Source: Prorocentrum cordatum (Eukaryota; Sar; Dinophyceae; Prorocentrales; Prorocentraceae). From it: a DNA stretch of 64,000 nucleotides. The stretch is from positions 299,188 to 363,187 of the forward strand of contig CAUYUJ010017860.1 in NCBI GenBank assembly GCA_963575745.1, given 5' to 3'. The position numbers and the translations under genes were made by a program. Shown here in pieces: positions 1-10,894 of this stretch (its first letter is position 1; every line of letters starts with the position of its first letter). Below the pieces are notes generated by a model. That model was given only the letters and a program-made list of their open reading frames with translations. It did not search any database and was not told the origin of the DNA.

Positions 1-140
1 CTCTCTCCTCCTCCTCTCTCTCCTCCTTTCCTCCTTCCCTCCTTCTCCTCCCTCCTCCTCCTCCTCCTCCTCCTCCTCCTCCTCCTCCATCTCCTTCTCC
101 TCCTCCTCCCCTCCTCCTCCTCCTCCCTCCTCCCTTTTCC
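1..140. repeat. Pyrimidine (TCC/CT)n low-complexity tract
   Basis: Nearly uninterrupted C/T sequence dominated by TCC triplets. No coding signal. 141-267 is GC-rich with no recognisable gene. Confidence 0.9.
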
Positions 141-267
141 TGGGGCAGAGCGAGATGCACGGCACGGCCGGGTCCAGCGCGGCGGGCGGAGCACCACCGC
201 GAAGCACCACGCCCGAGACCCCCGACCCCCCCACCCCATCCACGATCGAGGCTCGGTGCCCAGACCC

Positions 268-610
268 CGTCGAGAAGGGGAACGAAGAATGACATAAACA
301 CCCAAACTCGGACCTCCATGGAGGGGGGTCCAGTGCGGGCAATACTTATATCCACATCCAGTTCGTCTTGGATTCTTGGGTTCTCTTGCCCAGAAACCGT
401 AGACGCACTGGATATGGATAAAAATCGGACCCCAAGAGGCTTGATTTTATCCATATCCAGTGCGCCTCGGCGTTGCGGCACCTCTTCCCAAAAAGTCCAC
501 GGCGCTCTGGATATGGATATAAGTGCTGCCCGCATCCAGCACCGATCCGAGAAGTCCACGCGGACCTCCGAGTTTTTATGCTCACGCCATTCTTCGTTCC
601 CCCATCGAGT
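268..610. mobile_element. Foldback element: ~340 bp imperfect palindrome
   Basis: The left half reads outward as the reverse complement of the right half. GAACGAAGAATG at about 281 pairs with the reverse complement of the segment ending near 602. TGCGGGCA..ACTTATATCC near 334 pairs with 510-540. The innermost arms GCACTGGATATGGATAAAA (about 408) and its complement (about 446-464) flank a loop of about 20 bases centred near 437. Parts of the outer arm (CCGAGAAATCCGCGCG.ACCTC then a TTCGTTC motif) recur in direct orientation at 18369-18582, so this is a family and not a chance hairpin. No protein is encoded; the apparent ORFs across it follow the palindrome. Probably a non-autonomous foldback or MITE-type element. 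Confidence 0.7.
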
Positions 611-611
611 G

Positions 612-727
612 CTGGAAGGCTCACGACGGGAGGCCCTTCGCTCGGGGAGACATCGCGGTCATGGGGAACGGGTCGAGACCTCTGGGGGTCGACGCCATGA
701 AAAGATCACGACGTCGCGGGTCTGGGC
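612..727 (+). repeat. Dispersed repeat R1, copy 1 (3' part)
   Basis: Contains GGGGAACGGGTCGAGACCTC, then GGGGGTCGACG, CATGA, and CACGACGTCG ending in GGGTCTGGG. The same ordered blocks occur at 3226-3411, in reverse at 2541-2912, and at 17331-17985. The copy directly abuts the right arm of the foldback element. Confidence 0.7.
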
Positions 728-2370
728 AGGTGCAGGGACCAGGGTCCGAAGCGGGGAACGAAGCGTCAACGACGCCGTGAGGAGAAACGCCACAGGCCTC
801 CGACCCCCCTCCCTCCAGGATCCAAGCTCCGTACACGGGGTCGCTGGCTAACCGGGCCAGTGGTTCCCCCCCCCCCCGAGAAAAAGCCGGTCCTGCTTCG
901 AACCATTATGCCATGCTCTATCCCTCGTTCTGTCCGCCTGGGTTTCTTGCGGCCCCCGGTTGCCCCGCAAGCAGGGCCCTGACGAGATGCGAGGCTTCCA
1001 TGGCCAGAGCACTCCAGGAGGGGAGCCCTGGAGGGCCCGATGTGGCAACAACACCCGTCGTGGTTTTGCTCACGACGCGCCCGTCTGTCCCAGACCCCGG
1101 ACATCCTGTGTTGCCCAACGCGTGGATCACAGGCCTCGCGACCCCTCCCCGGGGAGGGCGTTGACGTCCCAGGTTGTCTGTTCACAGTCCTGGGGTGAGA
1201 CCAGGACGCCCAGACGCCAGAAAGTGCGAGGGACCTCTGCCTCGATGGTTCAGGACGCTGGCGCGCCGATCCGATGGAGAAGCAGCTCGGACAACCTTCT
1301 TGTCCGCGCCGCGCCCGACCAGAATCTGCTCAAGTCAAGCATCCCGAACACTCCCAGAGGCCATCATGCGGGGCGTTAAGAAATGTAGGAAGAGACGTGC
1401 ACCTTTCGTGCCCCTGTGGGGTCCCAGGGGGTCGCTTTAGGGCCCTTTTCGGACACAAAAGCTGCACCTTTTTCCACCTACCCATTTCGCGCACACCCAT
1501 TACTCGACGCCCGATCCTGGCCGGCTTTCCAACGAGAACCTCCAGGAAAGCCCCCCAACAAAACACGATGTCCCCTTCGCCGTCGTCGAATGGGGTGGCA
1601 CGGGACGCAGCGTGGGCGGCCTTCTTGTCCGCGCCGCCCGCCTTGCTCCTTTCGGTCGCGATCAGAGGGAGGTTGGCATGAAGGAAACGGATCCTGAACG
1701 GATGAGTCACTCGAGCCAACGGCCTTCTTCAGTTGGACCTAGACCAGAAAGACATTCCTCGAGAACATGAGACCCTCCGTCGGCCAACACAAGCAAAACA
1801 TCCAAGGGTACCCTCCCCACGATGCACAAGAACATCCAGCAAGCACGAAGAACATTAGGGTACCCTCCCCGAACCGACCTCGATCTTATACCTCGGTCCG
1901 GCTCTACCAGAGCTGGCTTCTCACCCCCGGTCGCTTCCTTGATGGTCGGGACCCTCGACGTTGGGGGTCTGGGAATGGACCATGAAGTTGGTGCGCAACC
2001 ATAAGATATACGATGTGGGGGCGTCCATCCTGGATAGAGTTGCGTCCGAATAGCCCCCTTGGGGTGTATCCCAAGGTTTCCCTCTTTTTTTCTGAGCGGC
2101 CAAACTTTTCGGGCCTTACCAGAACGTTCCGGAACGCTCTTAGAGCGTTACGGAACGGTCTGGAACGGATTATCCTCGTCCTAGCACCACCCGATCTTAC
2201 GTCCTTCAGCTTTGCACGAAGCATCGGGGCCAGAACCAGAGTCGACAGGAGTCAAGATCGCTGAATCGGAATTGGAATCGACATCCGCGCGTGGGACCTG
2301 AATCGACCTCGGAGAACCCAGATGGAATCGGACCGGAACCTGAAGCTGACTCCGACTCGGGTCGTCACCG
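728..2370. other. No gene recognised; short hairpin and direct repeats
   Basis: Open frames here are GC-driven and show no family resemblance. 2124-2156 is a near-perfect hairpin: CGTTCCGGAACGCTCT is followed at once by its complement with one mismatch. AGGGTACCCTCCCC occurs twice, near 1806 and 1856. 842-890 has a polyC run. Confidence 0.5.
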
Positions 2371-2378
2371 ACCCAGAC

Positions 2379-2540
2379 TTCGGTCGGGCATGTCTCCCTA
2401 CAGGCGGATTTGGGGCGAAACATAAAAAATACGGAAACAAACATAACAAATAGTCGAAACATACTAGGAGAATCGTCCCCATCATATTTTTGTTGGCCAT
2501 TTTTGAATATTCCTCCTGTAGCGGGACAAGCCCCACTAAA
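2379..2540 (+). mobile_element. MITE-A copy a with exact 8 bp target duplication
   Basis: A 162 bp element. The left end TTCGGTCGGGCATGTCTCCC and the right end (reverse complement TTTAGTGGGGCTTGTCCC) form about 25 bp imperfect terminal inverted repeats. The A/T-rich middle contains ATCGTCCCC and a TTTTTGAATATTCCTCCTGT block shared with the other copies. ACCCAGAC is present immediately outside both ends (2371-2378 and 2541-2548), a perfect 8 bp target-site duplication. No coding capacity, so it is non-autonomous. An 8 bp duplication is typical of the hAT and P superfamilies, but the terminal sequence does not identify which. Confidence 0.85.
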
Positions 2541-2912
2541 ACCCAGACCCCCGGCGTCATGATTTTTTCCCGACGTCGACCCGCAGGTCTGGAGCGGCCA
2601 AGAGGGGGGTGTCCAAGAGGGGGGGGTGCAAATCATGACGGGCGGCATGTGCGCGGCCCAGCGGGGAGGCCAGTTACGTAATGAAATAAGAAGAGGCGCC
2701 AAGAGATCTGGGGAAATATCATGGCCCCCGCCATGATATCCACCCCCCCCTAGTCATCACCCCCCTCTTTTCCGCCCCCGACGCAGGTCTGGACCCATTC
2801 CCCGGGACCGGTCTTTCTTCTCTTGTTGTTTTGTTGGGAGATCCCCGAGGCCCGCTCCTGGAGGCCGACTCCGGAAACCTCGCGTCGTGTTCTTGTTCAT
2901 GACTCGAGGGGT
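2541..2912 (-). repeat. Dispersed repeat R1, copy 2 (reverse), split by MITE-B
   Basis: On the minus strand this reads CCCCTCGAGTCATGAA, then GGAATGGGTCCAGACCTGCG, then (after the MITE-B insertion at 2594-2781) GGGTCGACGTCGGG, ATCATGACGCC and GGGGGTCTGGGT. The order matches R1 copy 3. MITE-A copy a is inserted at its edge. Confidence 0.65.
2594..2781. mobile_element. MITE-B copy 1 with 12 bp flanking direct repeat
   Basis: The ends are inverted repeats: left GCGGCCAAGAGGGGGG; right, as reverse complement, GGGGGCGGAAAAGAGGGGGG. The interior has the palindrome CATGGCCCCCGCCATG. CGCAGGTCTGGA flanks both sides (2582-2593 and 2782-2793) and would collapse to a single site in an uninterrupted R1. 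The second copy is at 7693-7876. Confidence 0.7.
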
Positions 2913-2930
2913 TCCATGGGGAGACTGGTG

Positions 2931-3094
2931 TTGGGTCGGGCATGCCCCCCCCCCCTACAGGGAGATGCTGGAGGAATCATCGAACATACCATAACCAAAC
3001 TCAAACACAGTAAAAACAAATACTCGAAACATCGTCCCCCATACTATTTTTTCCTATTTTGAATATTCCTCCTGTGGAGGGACAGACCCGATTT
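2931..3094 (+). mobile_element. MITE-A copy b
   Basis: Same termini as copy a (GGGTCGGGCATG; reverse-complement right end AAATCGGGTCTGTCCC) and the same internal CATCGTCCCC and TTGAATATTCCTCCTGT blocks. A polyC expansion lies in the left terminus. I see no intact target duplication, so it is probably older. Confidence 0.75.
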
Positions 3095-3225
3095 AACTCG
3101 AGGAGCCGGTCGTGAAATATGCACACCTCCAAGCGGCAGCAGCGCAGCAGCAGTCCAAGCGGTCCTCTGGGCGGAGGAGGCTCAAAGCGTTTCCTCCTTC
3201 AACTTCGGCTTGTCCACTTCGGGGA

Positions 3226-3411
3226 TCCCAGACCCCCTCGAGCCATGAAAAACACAACGGGAGGTTGTTCATAATTTTCGGGCTCTGGGGGCCTTTACCG
3301 GGCCCCAAGACTGTCAAAAAACGTCTCAGGATGAAATGCCGATCCTGGGGAACAGGTCGAAACCTCTGGGGGTCGACGTCATGACAAAAGTATGACGTCG
3401 GGGGTCTGGGA
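3226..3411 (+). repeat. Dispersed repeat R1, copy 3 (uninterrupted reference copy)
   Basis: Ordered blocks: GACCCCCTCGAGCCATGAA, ACGGGAGGTTGTTCA, CTCTGGGGGCCT, CGGGCCCC, GGGGAACAGGTCGAAACCTC, TGGGGGTCGACGTCATGA, TATGACGTCGGGGGTCTGGG. This copy shows the pre-insertion state of the sites used by the MITEs in copies 2 and 4. Confidence 0.7.
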
Positions 3412-5200
3412 TAAGCGCCCTCTCCTCCACTCGACTGGCCCCGAACCAGGGTCAATGCCAATACCCAGCCATCCATGTCACAAAAACAATACACAACCTG
3501 CACAAGATGACAAACTCTGATCACGGTCATTCGGCCCGCGATGACTTCGTATCGCTCCTTGACAGGAAGGGCGGGGCGGCATTATCTTGCCCCGCGTGTA
3601 ATTAGTGAAACATCATCCCCGTCAAAAAGAAATTCCAAATGCACGTTGCGGCGAAAAGGCTTGAACTATGCGCGGTCGCCCCGCGATCAGGTCGCATCAT
3701 TTTCTTGCCGGGCCGTTGGGAGCGTCCGCCTACCTCCTGGCACGCGTGGGCGCACCAGCCCGGTCAAAAACAAAGAGGCCAAAGGTTTGCCCCGCCATGC
3801 TGACCGCCCCGCCGCCATGTCGCACCTGCCTTTGGCACGGACGGTGGGGGGGCCGACGTGCTCCCCGATACGTGCCCTCAAATGCACTACCGCACCTGGC
3901 ACGCCCTGCGTGCGCCGCGCACGTGGCGCACCTGGTAAGCATGTGGTGCACCTGGCGCACATGGCAAACGCGGAGCCTATGGCGCATCCGGCGCACCAAC
4001 TGGCACGCTCAGGACCCGTGGGCGCCCGGCACGCCTGGTGCGAGAGGCGCACCTGGCGCGCGTGGCGCTCTTCGCGAGCGTCACGCCACCAGCGTTTGTG
4101 TTGGTCCCCGTTGGCTGTCGATCCATTGGCGACCCTCTTCCGAAGCCGAGGCTCGGGTGCTACTTCTGTGGTGGGATGGCGGGACCTTCCCTGTACCCCC
4201 TCCCCTGGGCCACGACGGGGAAGGGGGGGGGGGGCGCGAGTGATCAGAGCATCCAAGGTGGCGTCGAGATGACTCAAGATGGTTTCCAGCGCGCTCCAAG
4301 AATCCTCAAGGCCGCTCCAAAAGAACCAAATGATGGTTGCCTAATCGCTCCTTCGCTCCCAATCTGCTTTCAATCCCTCCAAGCAACTCAAGCTGGACCA
4401 AGAGACGCAAGGGGGGCCCAAGAGGTCCCCAATTTGGCCCAAAGAACGGCCCCCCCCCAAACCCCCAAAAATCCATATGTGACGTGCCGAGCCCAAGCGG
4501 GACGGCGCTAATCGCCGCCGCCTCTTTCGCTCCAAGCCAGAAACTGACCGGGAGACCTAAACCGCATATCTGACTTTGGTTGCCATTTCGGGGGCATCGT
4601 TGGGAAGCTTCTGGGGCAACACTTCCCCCTCTATGGCTTCAGGTCCCAAGTTGGCCTCCAAGGTAGCGCAATGTGGTCCGGGATGGCTCCATCTGTCCTC
4701 CAGCATGCCCCCTTAAGAGGCCGCGTGACCACCCCAAGGCTGCCTCAGCTGGCCACGGAGCGCGTGAGGAAGACCTCCGAGAGGCCCGCCCCCCGCGAAC
4801 ACATCACGTGTCCCAATGTTTGCTGGCTTCTCCAAGAATTGGCATCCGAGGGGCACCTGGGGCATCAACATGGCCCCAATATCGCCCAAGAGGGCGATCT
4901 TGGGCGCCGAGGGGACATACGGAACAAGAAGCAGACAGGCTATGGGGACATTGGGCGCCGAGGGAACTATATCAACATGGCATCCAGAAGAGGCGACAAA
5001 CGGCCTCGAGGGCGACATCCCGGGCGCCCACGGGGCGTCCTTGATCAAAGGCAACCCCCTTCTGTGACAGATGCCGTCGACGACGGCCTCGCAAAAGGGC
5101 CTCAAGGGCCCCCCCCCCGAAAGTTCATCCGATTGCCCCAAGCGGGCTCCAAAGTGGCTCCAAAAAGCTTCTAAGAGGCTCTTAGGGCGTTAGGTCCACG
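3412..5200. other. GC-rich interval; no gene recognised
   Basis: Long open frames exist (for example 3541-4272 plus) but have no recognisable domain and come from base composition. 3890-4080 holds a degenerate short repeat around GGCGCACCTGG, giving strings of Ala/His/Thr in one frame. GGGCGCCGAGG recurs near 4900 and 4950. Confidence 0.45.
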
Positions 5201-5207
5201 GTTGACG

Positions 5208-5249
5208 CTTGCCGTCGTCGTCCTGCTCGTCCTCATTGATGTCGTCGTT

Positions 5250-5302
<53 letters not shown>

Positions 5303-5346
5303 GATCGCCGTCGCCGTCGTCGTCGTCGTCGTGTTCGTCGTCGTCC
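5208..5346. repeat. (GTC)n microsatellite
   Basis: GTC/GCC triplets run almost without break. They produce poly-Val in one plus frame and poly-Arg on the minus strand, so the ORFs across it are not evidence of a gene. 5390-5520 continues as a TCC/TTC-rich tract. Confidence 0.9.
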
Positions 5347-5708
5347 CCTTTCAACTCCGTCCTTCCTCCTACTGCTCTTGCTGCTCTTGCTGCTCCTGTT
5401 CCTCCTCGTCCTCCTATTCCTCCTCCTCCTTATCCTCCTCATCCCACCTCCCTTTTCATCGTGCTCCCTTCTCCCCGTCCTCATTCTCCACCTCATTATC
5501 GCCATCCTCATTCTCCTTCTTCGACGGCAGGCTCGACACTTCCCCCCCCCTTGAGCATACGTGTCAAACCAACCCCGAGGCTTGGCTTGACAGCTGACTG
5601 ACCCGTCTGGTCGGTGGATGTGCTCCTGCACGTCACTGACCGTATGGCGAGCCGGTGGGGATGCGCGAAGAACCACGAACCACAGCAGCGGCCCCGCGGT
5701 GCATGCAG

Positions 5709-5741
5709 CACTAGCAGCAGCAGCAGCAGCAGCAGCAGCAA
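5709..5741. repeat. (AGC)n microsatellite
   Basis: About eleven AGC triplets in a row within otherwise non-repetitive sequence. Confidence 0.9.
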
Positions 5742-5859
5742 TGGCCTCTGCCTTTGAAGCAGCGAGAACGGTCCAGCCAGTAGCAGCAGAAAGCTAATGA
5801 CAGACGTGGCACTGACACGAACCAACAGCAAGTGACGGCACGAGCCAGGGCCGCGCTGA

Positions 5860-6120
5860 CGGCGATGCTGGTGAACGGTGATGTTGGGAATCTGATGTTT
5901 GTGACACCGGGCTCGCGCAGAAAAAAAGGATATAGGAAGTTGCGAGCCTCACTTTCCTCCATTACAGATGTGCGAGTGTATCGAGCGAGAACGACGCAGC
6001 GAAGTGCAGGGAAACACGAACCACGCGCTCCTACAATGGGATTCGCCACGAACCACGCCTTCCTACAATTGGTTTTCCTACGTCGCCGTTGGCCAGCACA
6101 CCGTCAGCGCGTCTACGGAC
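5860..6120. repeat. Dispersed repeat R2, copy 1
   Basis: Shares ordered blocks with 7400-7610: GGTGATGTTGG, ACTTTCCT, ATCGAGCGA then ACGAC and CAGCGA, GCAGG then AAA and ACGA.CCACGC, and GTCTACGGAC. A second CACGAACCACGC motif lies within the copy at about 6048. No coding domain recognised. 6121-6650 holds no recognised gene. Confidence 0.55.
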
Positions 6121-6649
6121 GCGTGTGCACAATGAAGTCAAGCTTATGCATAGCATGAGCTCGCGCTGCGGCACCTGGGATGCGGCTCCTCGTCCAGTCA
6201 GCTTCCGCAGCAACGTCTTGCTCCCCGGTGCCTCCGTCCTCGCGTTTGTCGTGCAGAGCCGATGACACGAACAGAGATCCAGGCAAGAGACGAGCTGGCG
6301 CGGGGGCACTGCAATGCTCACCCAACGCTCGTCGATGTGCTCGGAGGGGAAAGAACCGGAAGCCACGACCAAGACTGAACGTGGAACCGTCGTGCCGATC
6401 TTGGTCGCCGTCGACCCTGGTCAGCGTCAGTTCGTGGATCGTCCCCTCGAATCAGCGACGGCCGCCTTGGACCATGACCAAGATCGGCATCGACAGAATA
6501 CAGCGACAACTTGGTCATGGTCCTCGTGATTCTTCCCTCGAGTGCTTGCCAATTGTGGTACCTACAGCGGTGGAAGCGCCGTGCCGCCTTGTGAGGGAGA
6601 TCTCTCAAACACACATTTCTGATAAGGAGCGAGGAGGGGAACCTCGAGG

Positions 6650-7065
6650 AGGGGGCAAGGAGGAGGAGGAGGAGGGGGAAGAGGAGGAGGAGGAGGAAGA
6701 GGAGGAGGAGGATGAGGAGGAGGAGGGGGAAGAGGAGGAGGATCAGGAAGAGGCGGAGGTGGAGAAGAGGGAGAGGAGAGGAGGAGGGGGGGAGGAGGAG
6801 GGGAGGAGGAAGATCAGAAGAGGCGGAGGTGGAGAAAGAGAGGAGGAGGGAGGATGAGGAGGAGGAGGAGGAGGAGGAGGAGGAGGAGGAGGAGGAGGAG
6901 CAGCAAGAGGAGGAGAAGGGAGAGGAGGCGGAGGAGGAGGAGGAGGAGGAGGAGGAGGAGGAGAAGAAGAAGGGAGTGGAGGAGGATGAGGATGAGGAGG
7001 AGGAGAAGGGAGAGGAGGAGGAGGAGGAGCAGGAGGAGGGGGGGGGGAGGAGGCGGAGAAGGATC
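6650..7065. repeat. ~415 bp polypurine (GGA/GAG)n tract
   Basis: Almost pure G/A on the plus strand. Every frame reads poly-Glu/Gly/Arg, and the minus strand reads poly-Ser/Pro/Leu. Mirror-repeat stretches could adopt triplex (H-DNA) structure; that is inference. Confidence 0.9.
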
Positions 7066-7399
7066 TGCTTGGGCGAGCCACAAAGATCCGTACACGAAAG
7101 AGCGCAGGACACCCACCATGAGTGCACCGACGGGGAGCGGCAAACTGCGGCACACAGATGAAGGCCGGGCTAACGGCGATGCTGCTTAGTGGGACGCACA
7201 AGGACACACTACACTGGTACTGTGTGTCCTCCTCGGAGGCGTGCGTCCAACCCGAACATACACTAATATAACTATCTTGCAATATACCGTTTCCCGAGAG
7301 GTACGGCCAGAAAACGCCCGCCACGAGGCATTTACTATACGATGTCTCGGTGCGCGCGTCGCCCCTTGAGGGGGCGACGCACACATAGTATTAGTATGT

Positions 7400-7610
7400 T
7401 GAGGTGCCGCCGACTTAGCGGTGATGTTGGTAACCAGTAGGAAATCACGAACACACACTTTCCTGCATTTCCTATCTGCGAATGGATCGAGCGAACACGA
7501 CACAGCGAGTTGCAGGAAAGCGCGAGCCACGCATTCTCACCATAACGAAACCCGCATCACCGTTACCTACATCGCCGTTAGCCCGTCTACGGACAGAGCC
7601 ATGCCACACA
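7400..7610. repeat. Dispersed repeat R2, copy 2
   Basis: Second copy of the blocks described at 5860-6120, in the same orientation and diverged by point changes and small indels. 7066-7399 between tract and repeat shows no gene. (CA)n at 7607-7620 follows. Confidence 0.55.
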
Positions 7611-7692
7611 CACACACACCACAAGGCTCCGAGGGGTACCGGCCGACTGCGGCACACAAGGAACCACTGACAGGGAACCATACACCGGGGTC

Positions 7693-7876
7693 GGTCAAGC
7701 GGGGGGGTCCAAGAGGGGGTGAGCACATCATGGCCGGCGGCATGTGCGCGGCCCGGGGGGGGGGGCAAGGGACGTAATGAAATGAGAAGAGGCGCCATGA
7801 AATCTGGGGAGATGTCATGGCCCCCGCCATGATATCCCCCCCCCAGTCATCACCCCCATCTTTGCCGCCCCCGAAT
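7693..7876. mobile_element. MITE-B copy 2
   Basis: Shares GTCCAAGAGGGGG, CATCATGG.CGGCGGCATGTG, ACGTAATGAAAT.AGAAGAGG and CATGGCCCCCGCCATGATAT, ending in CAGTCATCACCCCC, with 2594-2781. The ends are the same inverted repeats; the flanking duplication is not preserved. Confidence 0.7.
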
Positions 7877-7896
7877 ACAAGAACCAATCAAAGGGC

Positions 7897-8207
7897 ACCC
7901 GGCGGGAATGGCCGACCGCGGCCACGAGGGCCATCTCCCGACAGCGAAGGTATGAGTAACGTTTAATTTAACCGATCCCCGTCCCCAGCGGCGTGGCCTG
8001 GGACCCACTGGCCGATCTGCCCCCCTGGATGGGGATGTAGTTCGTTCCCTTCGGGTTTTGAGGGGTGCATCCCCCAACTGGGGTGGTGATTTGGTGGGGG
8101 CCTCGAAAAGGATGGGGACTGGCCAAGCGGTACAGACAGGAGGGCACCGAGCGGGAGTGGCCGACCGCGGCCACGAGGGCCAGCTCCTGGCAGCGAGGGT
8201 CCGAGCC
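7897..8207. repeat. Pair of ~68 bp direct repeats
   Basis: 7897-7963 and 8140-8207 both read GGGCACC.(G)GCGGGA.TGGCC, then GACCGCGGCCACGAGGGCCA.CTCC, then CAGCGA.GGT. They are spaced about 243 bp apart. The intervening sequence shows no gene. Confidence 0.6.
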
Positions 8208-8314
8208 GGGACGTGGCCGCAGAAGAGCGAAGAATCGCACGGCGGCGGCACGAGCCCGCGTGCGGTCACTGCTTGCACAATACACGCCCAACTCGCGGGA
8301 AAAGGAGAGGCGCT

Positions 8315-8515
8315 CCCCCTCCTCCTCCTCCTCCTCCTCCTCCTCCTCCTCCAGCGAGTCCATGGTTTCCCTTCGTCTCCTCCTCCCCCTCCTCCTTCTC
8401 CTCCTCGGCCCCCGTGGCTTCCCGTCGGGGTTCCCTGGGGATTTCTGCTCCCAGGTCCCTCCTCCTCCTCCTCCTCCTCCTCCTCCTCCTCCGCCCTCCT
8501 CCGCGCTCCTCCTGC
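8315..8515. repeat. (TCC)n tracts
   Basis: Three TCC runs (about 8318-8352, 8375-8405, 8458-8505) separated by short unique spacers. The poly-Ser/Pro and poly-Gly/Glu frames across them are artefacts. Confidence 0.85.
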
Positions 8516-8835
8516 CAGCGAGTCCATGGTGAAGCACACGCCTCACATAGGGTGCAGCACTCTCGTGACTTCCCAGCCTGCGCTTGCTGCCAGACTCTCA
8601 GAGCGGTCCCCTTTGGCGGCTTGCAGGTCCAGCAGCGGCAAGCAACGCACCGCATCTTCAGGCAGACGGTTGCGCCGAACCGGTATGAACAAGCGAGTGG
8701 GAACTCGGAATGGTGCGCGCACGGAATCCTGGAAGAGCATACGCCCACGGTGGCAATGACGAGTCAACTTCGCGAGCCGCCTGAACACACACGATTTAGG
8801 TCGGTACTGGTACGCGCTGGCTGATGCTGACTTAC

Positions 8836-8972
8836 TCTGTTTCCGGTGCGCGCTGCTGTCCTGGAAGTCCACCCGCACCATGTCCTCGGGCACATCAGCG
8901 AGCTGAGCCAGTCCGACAGCGACGCCCGATTCCAGCTCGGCCTCCCGGCTCCGTGCAACCAGTGCCATCACT
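8836..8972 (-). CDS. Candidate exon, unrecognised protein
   Basis: The minus strand encodes a short, normally composed peptide starting MMALVARSREAELESG and running through LAQLADVPEDMVRVDFQD. It is followed by a strong donor, GTAAGT, at 8835-8830. Upstream is a pyrimidine-rich stretch ending TTCTTTTAG (about 9000). I do not recognise the protein and cannot link it to other exons with confidence. 8560-8750 minus could hold a following exon (RLFIPVRRNRLPEDAVRCLP), but its frame is not secured. Confidence 0.3.
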
Positions 8973-8999
8973 ACTCACACCTTGAGCTGTCGCTAAAAG

Positions 9000-10880
9000 A
9001 AGCATAAGACGGACGTAGTTCCAATCTTTGGGAATTGGGAGACAGTGTTCAGGCCCATGGGATATCGAAAAAGCACGCGAGACTGAAAACTCCAGGGCCC
9101 GTCTTGAAAGCATCACGACGTTCAGAACCACTACCACTGCAACTGTCACTACCACTCCTCTTCCACCTCGTATGTCCTTTCCTCTTGCTCCCCCTACTCA
9201 TTCAGCGCGGGTGAAATTACAAACTACAATGTTTCTTCTGCCCTTAATCATGGAAGGCTTCCGCCAGTGCATGCTGTGTGTAGTACCATGTACGACGCTG
9301 CGCGCAACCGCACGACAAGATACTGGTGTCCAACTCCAGCCGAAGTCACAATGCTTCTCCTGTGCACGGCACGGATGTTCCTTGCACCACTCCTGATGCA
9401 AACACGGCCTGCGATTTGGAAAACGGTGTAGGAGACCCAGCTCCCTGGGGGTCCCCAGAGGTTCCCCGAGGTCGCCAGAAATCGAAGCGCAACTGGAAGA
9501 AGCAGTCGGCCCTCAGTCCGCGACCCCTGATGAGGGAGGAAGAGGGGACGATGAGGAGGTTGAGGAGCGACCTTGAATGATGAACGGCCCCCCATCTCTG
9601 CATCAGTAAGGTACGCAAGCAACCTGCGCGACCAACGCCAACGCAAGGCCAAATTAAGTCCTTCCTTGGCTCTTCCCGGCCTCCTCGACCGAGCCATCTT
9701 CGAGGCAGGCAGAAGGACCCAATGCCTTGCAACAGGGAACCCGAGCGCTTTCCGAACTCAGATGGGTCCCTCCTCCGAGGTTCTGGCTGCATCCTCTAAC
9801 GCTGCGGCGCGCCGCAAGTTGCCCAAACAAAAAAAAGCTGCACCTGACTACGCTCATGAAATATTCAGCAACCTCCACCGCTACAGCCGGGGCTGACTGG
9901 AGAGGACACGCGAGAGGACACGAAACCCTTCCGAGGGCCACATTGCCGTAGGAGTGTAGAAGGCATGGGTCACGAAACCCAGGTCACAAAAGTACCCTGG
10001 ATTCGGCAGGGTCGACCTGCAGGTCAGCCGCGACTGCACCCGCTTGCGACGCTACTTCAGGCTTTACTTGTATGAGGCCGCGGGCAGCCTTCAACCCCGG
10101 ACTGCCCACGTGGGCGTCGTCGCCGCGCAAACACCGCGCGAACCTGCCCCCCCCCTCTTGAAGCGCCGCAGGTCTGGCGCGGAGAGGCACGGGCAGCGCG
10201 GACCGACGACCATCTCACCATGCTCCTCCCCTGCCGCCGCCCCCCCCTCCCGCAGGCTTCTGCCTGATTGATGTGTGTGCAAATGCGTCTTCTCCCAAAC
10301 GCGGCCTCAAGGGGGGGGGGGAAGCGTGTGGGCCCCAGGACAGTCAGAACGGATCCTGACGGAAAAACGGCCCCGTAGAAAGGGTCCAGACATCAATGAC
10401 CAGCGGATTCAACAAATCAATCAGGCGGAGGCCTACGCATTTTCTCGCGCACCGATCTGGAGAGCGCGCGCATCTGCTAGACTGAAATATCGCTCTACAG
10501 AATTGCACTCCAAATGCTCAGCTCCAAGCCGTGCAGATGCGAGACCATCGCAAAGGCCACAATGTATCGATTTCCACATGGCCAGGCGGGTCAGAATCAA
10601 TCGACCTGGTTGCCCCCCCCTCCCCATCCGCACGCTGACTCGAAATTGACAGCCTGTCCAGCTTGAGATTGAGGCGGGGATGGCACCGATGTGGAGATGC
10701 CCATGAGCGCATCGATTGTGCCTTCCCCTCCCGCCCCCCAACCCACCCACCCCTCCGACAACAGATGATCGACCGAGTCTGGATGACATTATACATACTA
10801 TGATGTTCCTCGTCCGCCTTCTACCCGGGCTCCTCCTCCCCCCTCCCCGTCAGCCCCCTGCCCCCTGTCCAGGTCACATC
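9000..10880. other. No gene recognised
   Basis: Both strands have only composition-driven frames. A minus-strand stretch near 9985-10110 (GLKAARGLIQVKPEVASQAG) looks weakly protein-like and is followed by a possible GTAAAG donor, but nothing supports it further. PolyC or polyG runs occur at 10147, 10311, 10612 and 10735. Confidence 0.4.
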
Positions 10881-10894
10881 CAGGCCCCTCCTGG

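Noticed and set aside
3541-4272. 243-codon plus-strand ORF
   Set aside because: Composition-driven; overlapping frames on both strands are equally open, and the central part reflects a degenerate GGCGCACCTGG repeat.
5202-5676. Poly-Val and poly-Arg ORFs
   Set aside because: Direct translation of the (GTC)n microsatellite.
6180-7384. Several ORFs of 149-269 codons across the purine tract
   Set aside because: Poly-Glu, poly-Arg, poly-Ser and poly-Pro readings of a (GGA)n tract; no other protein-like sequence.
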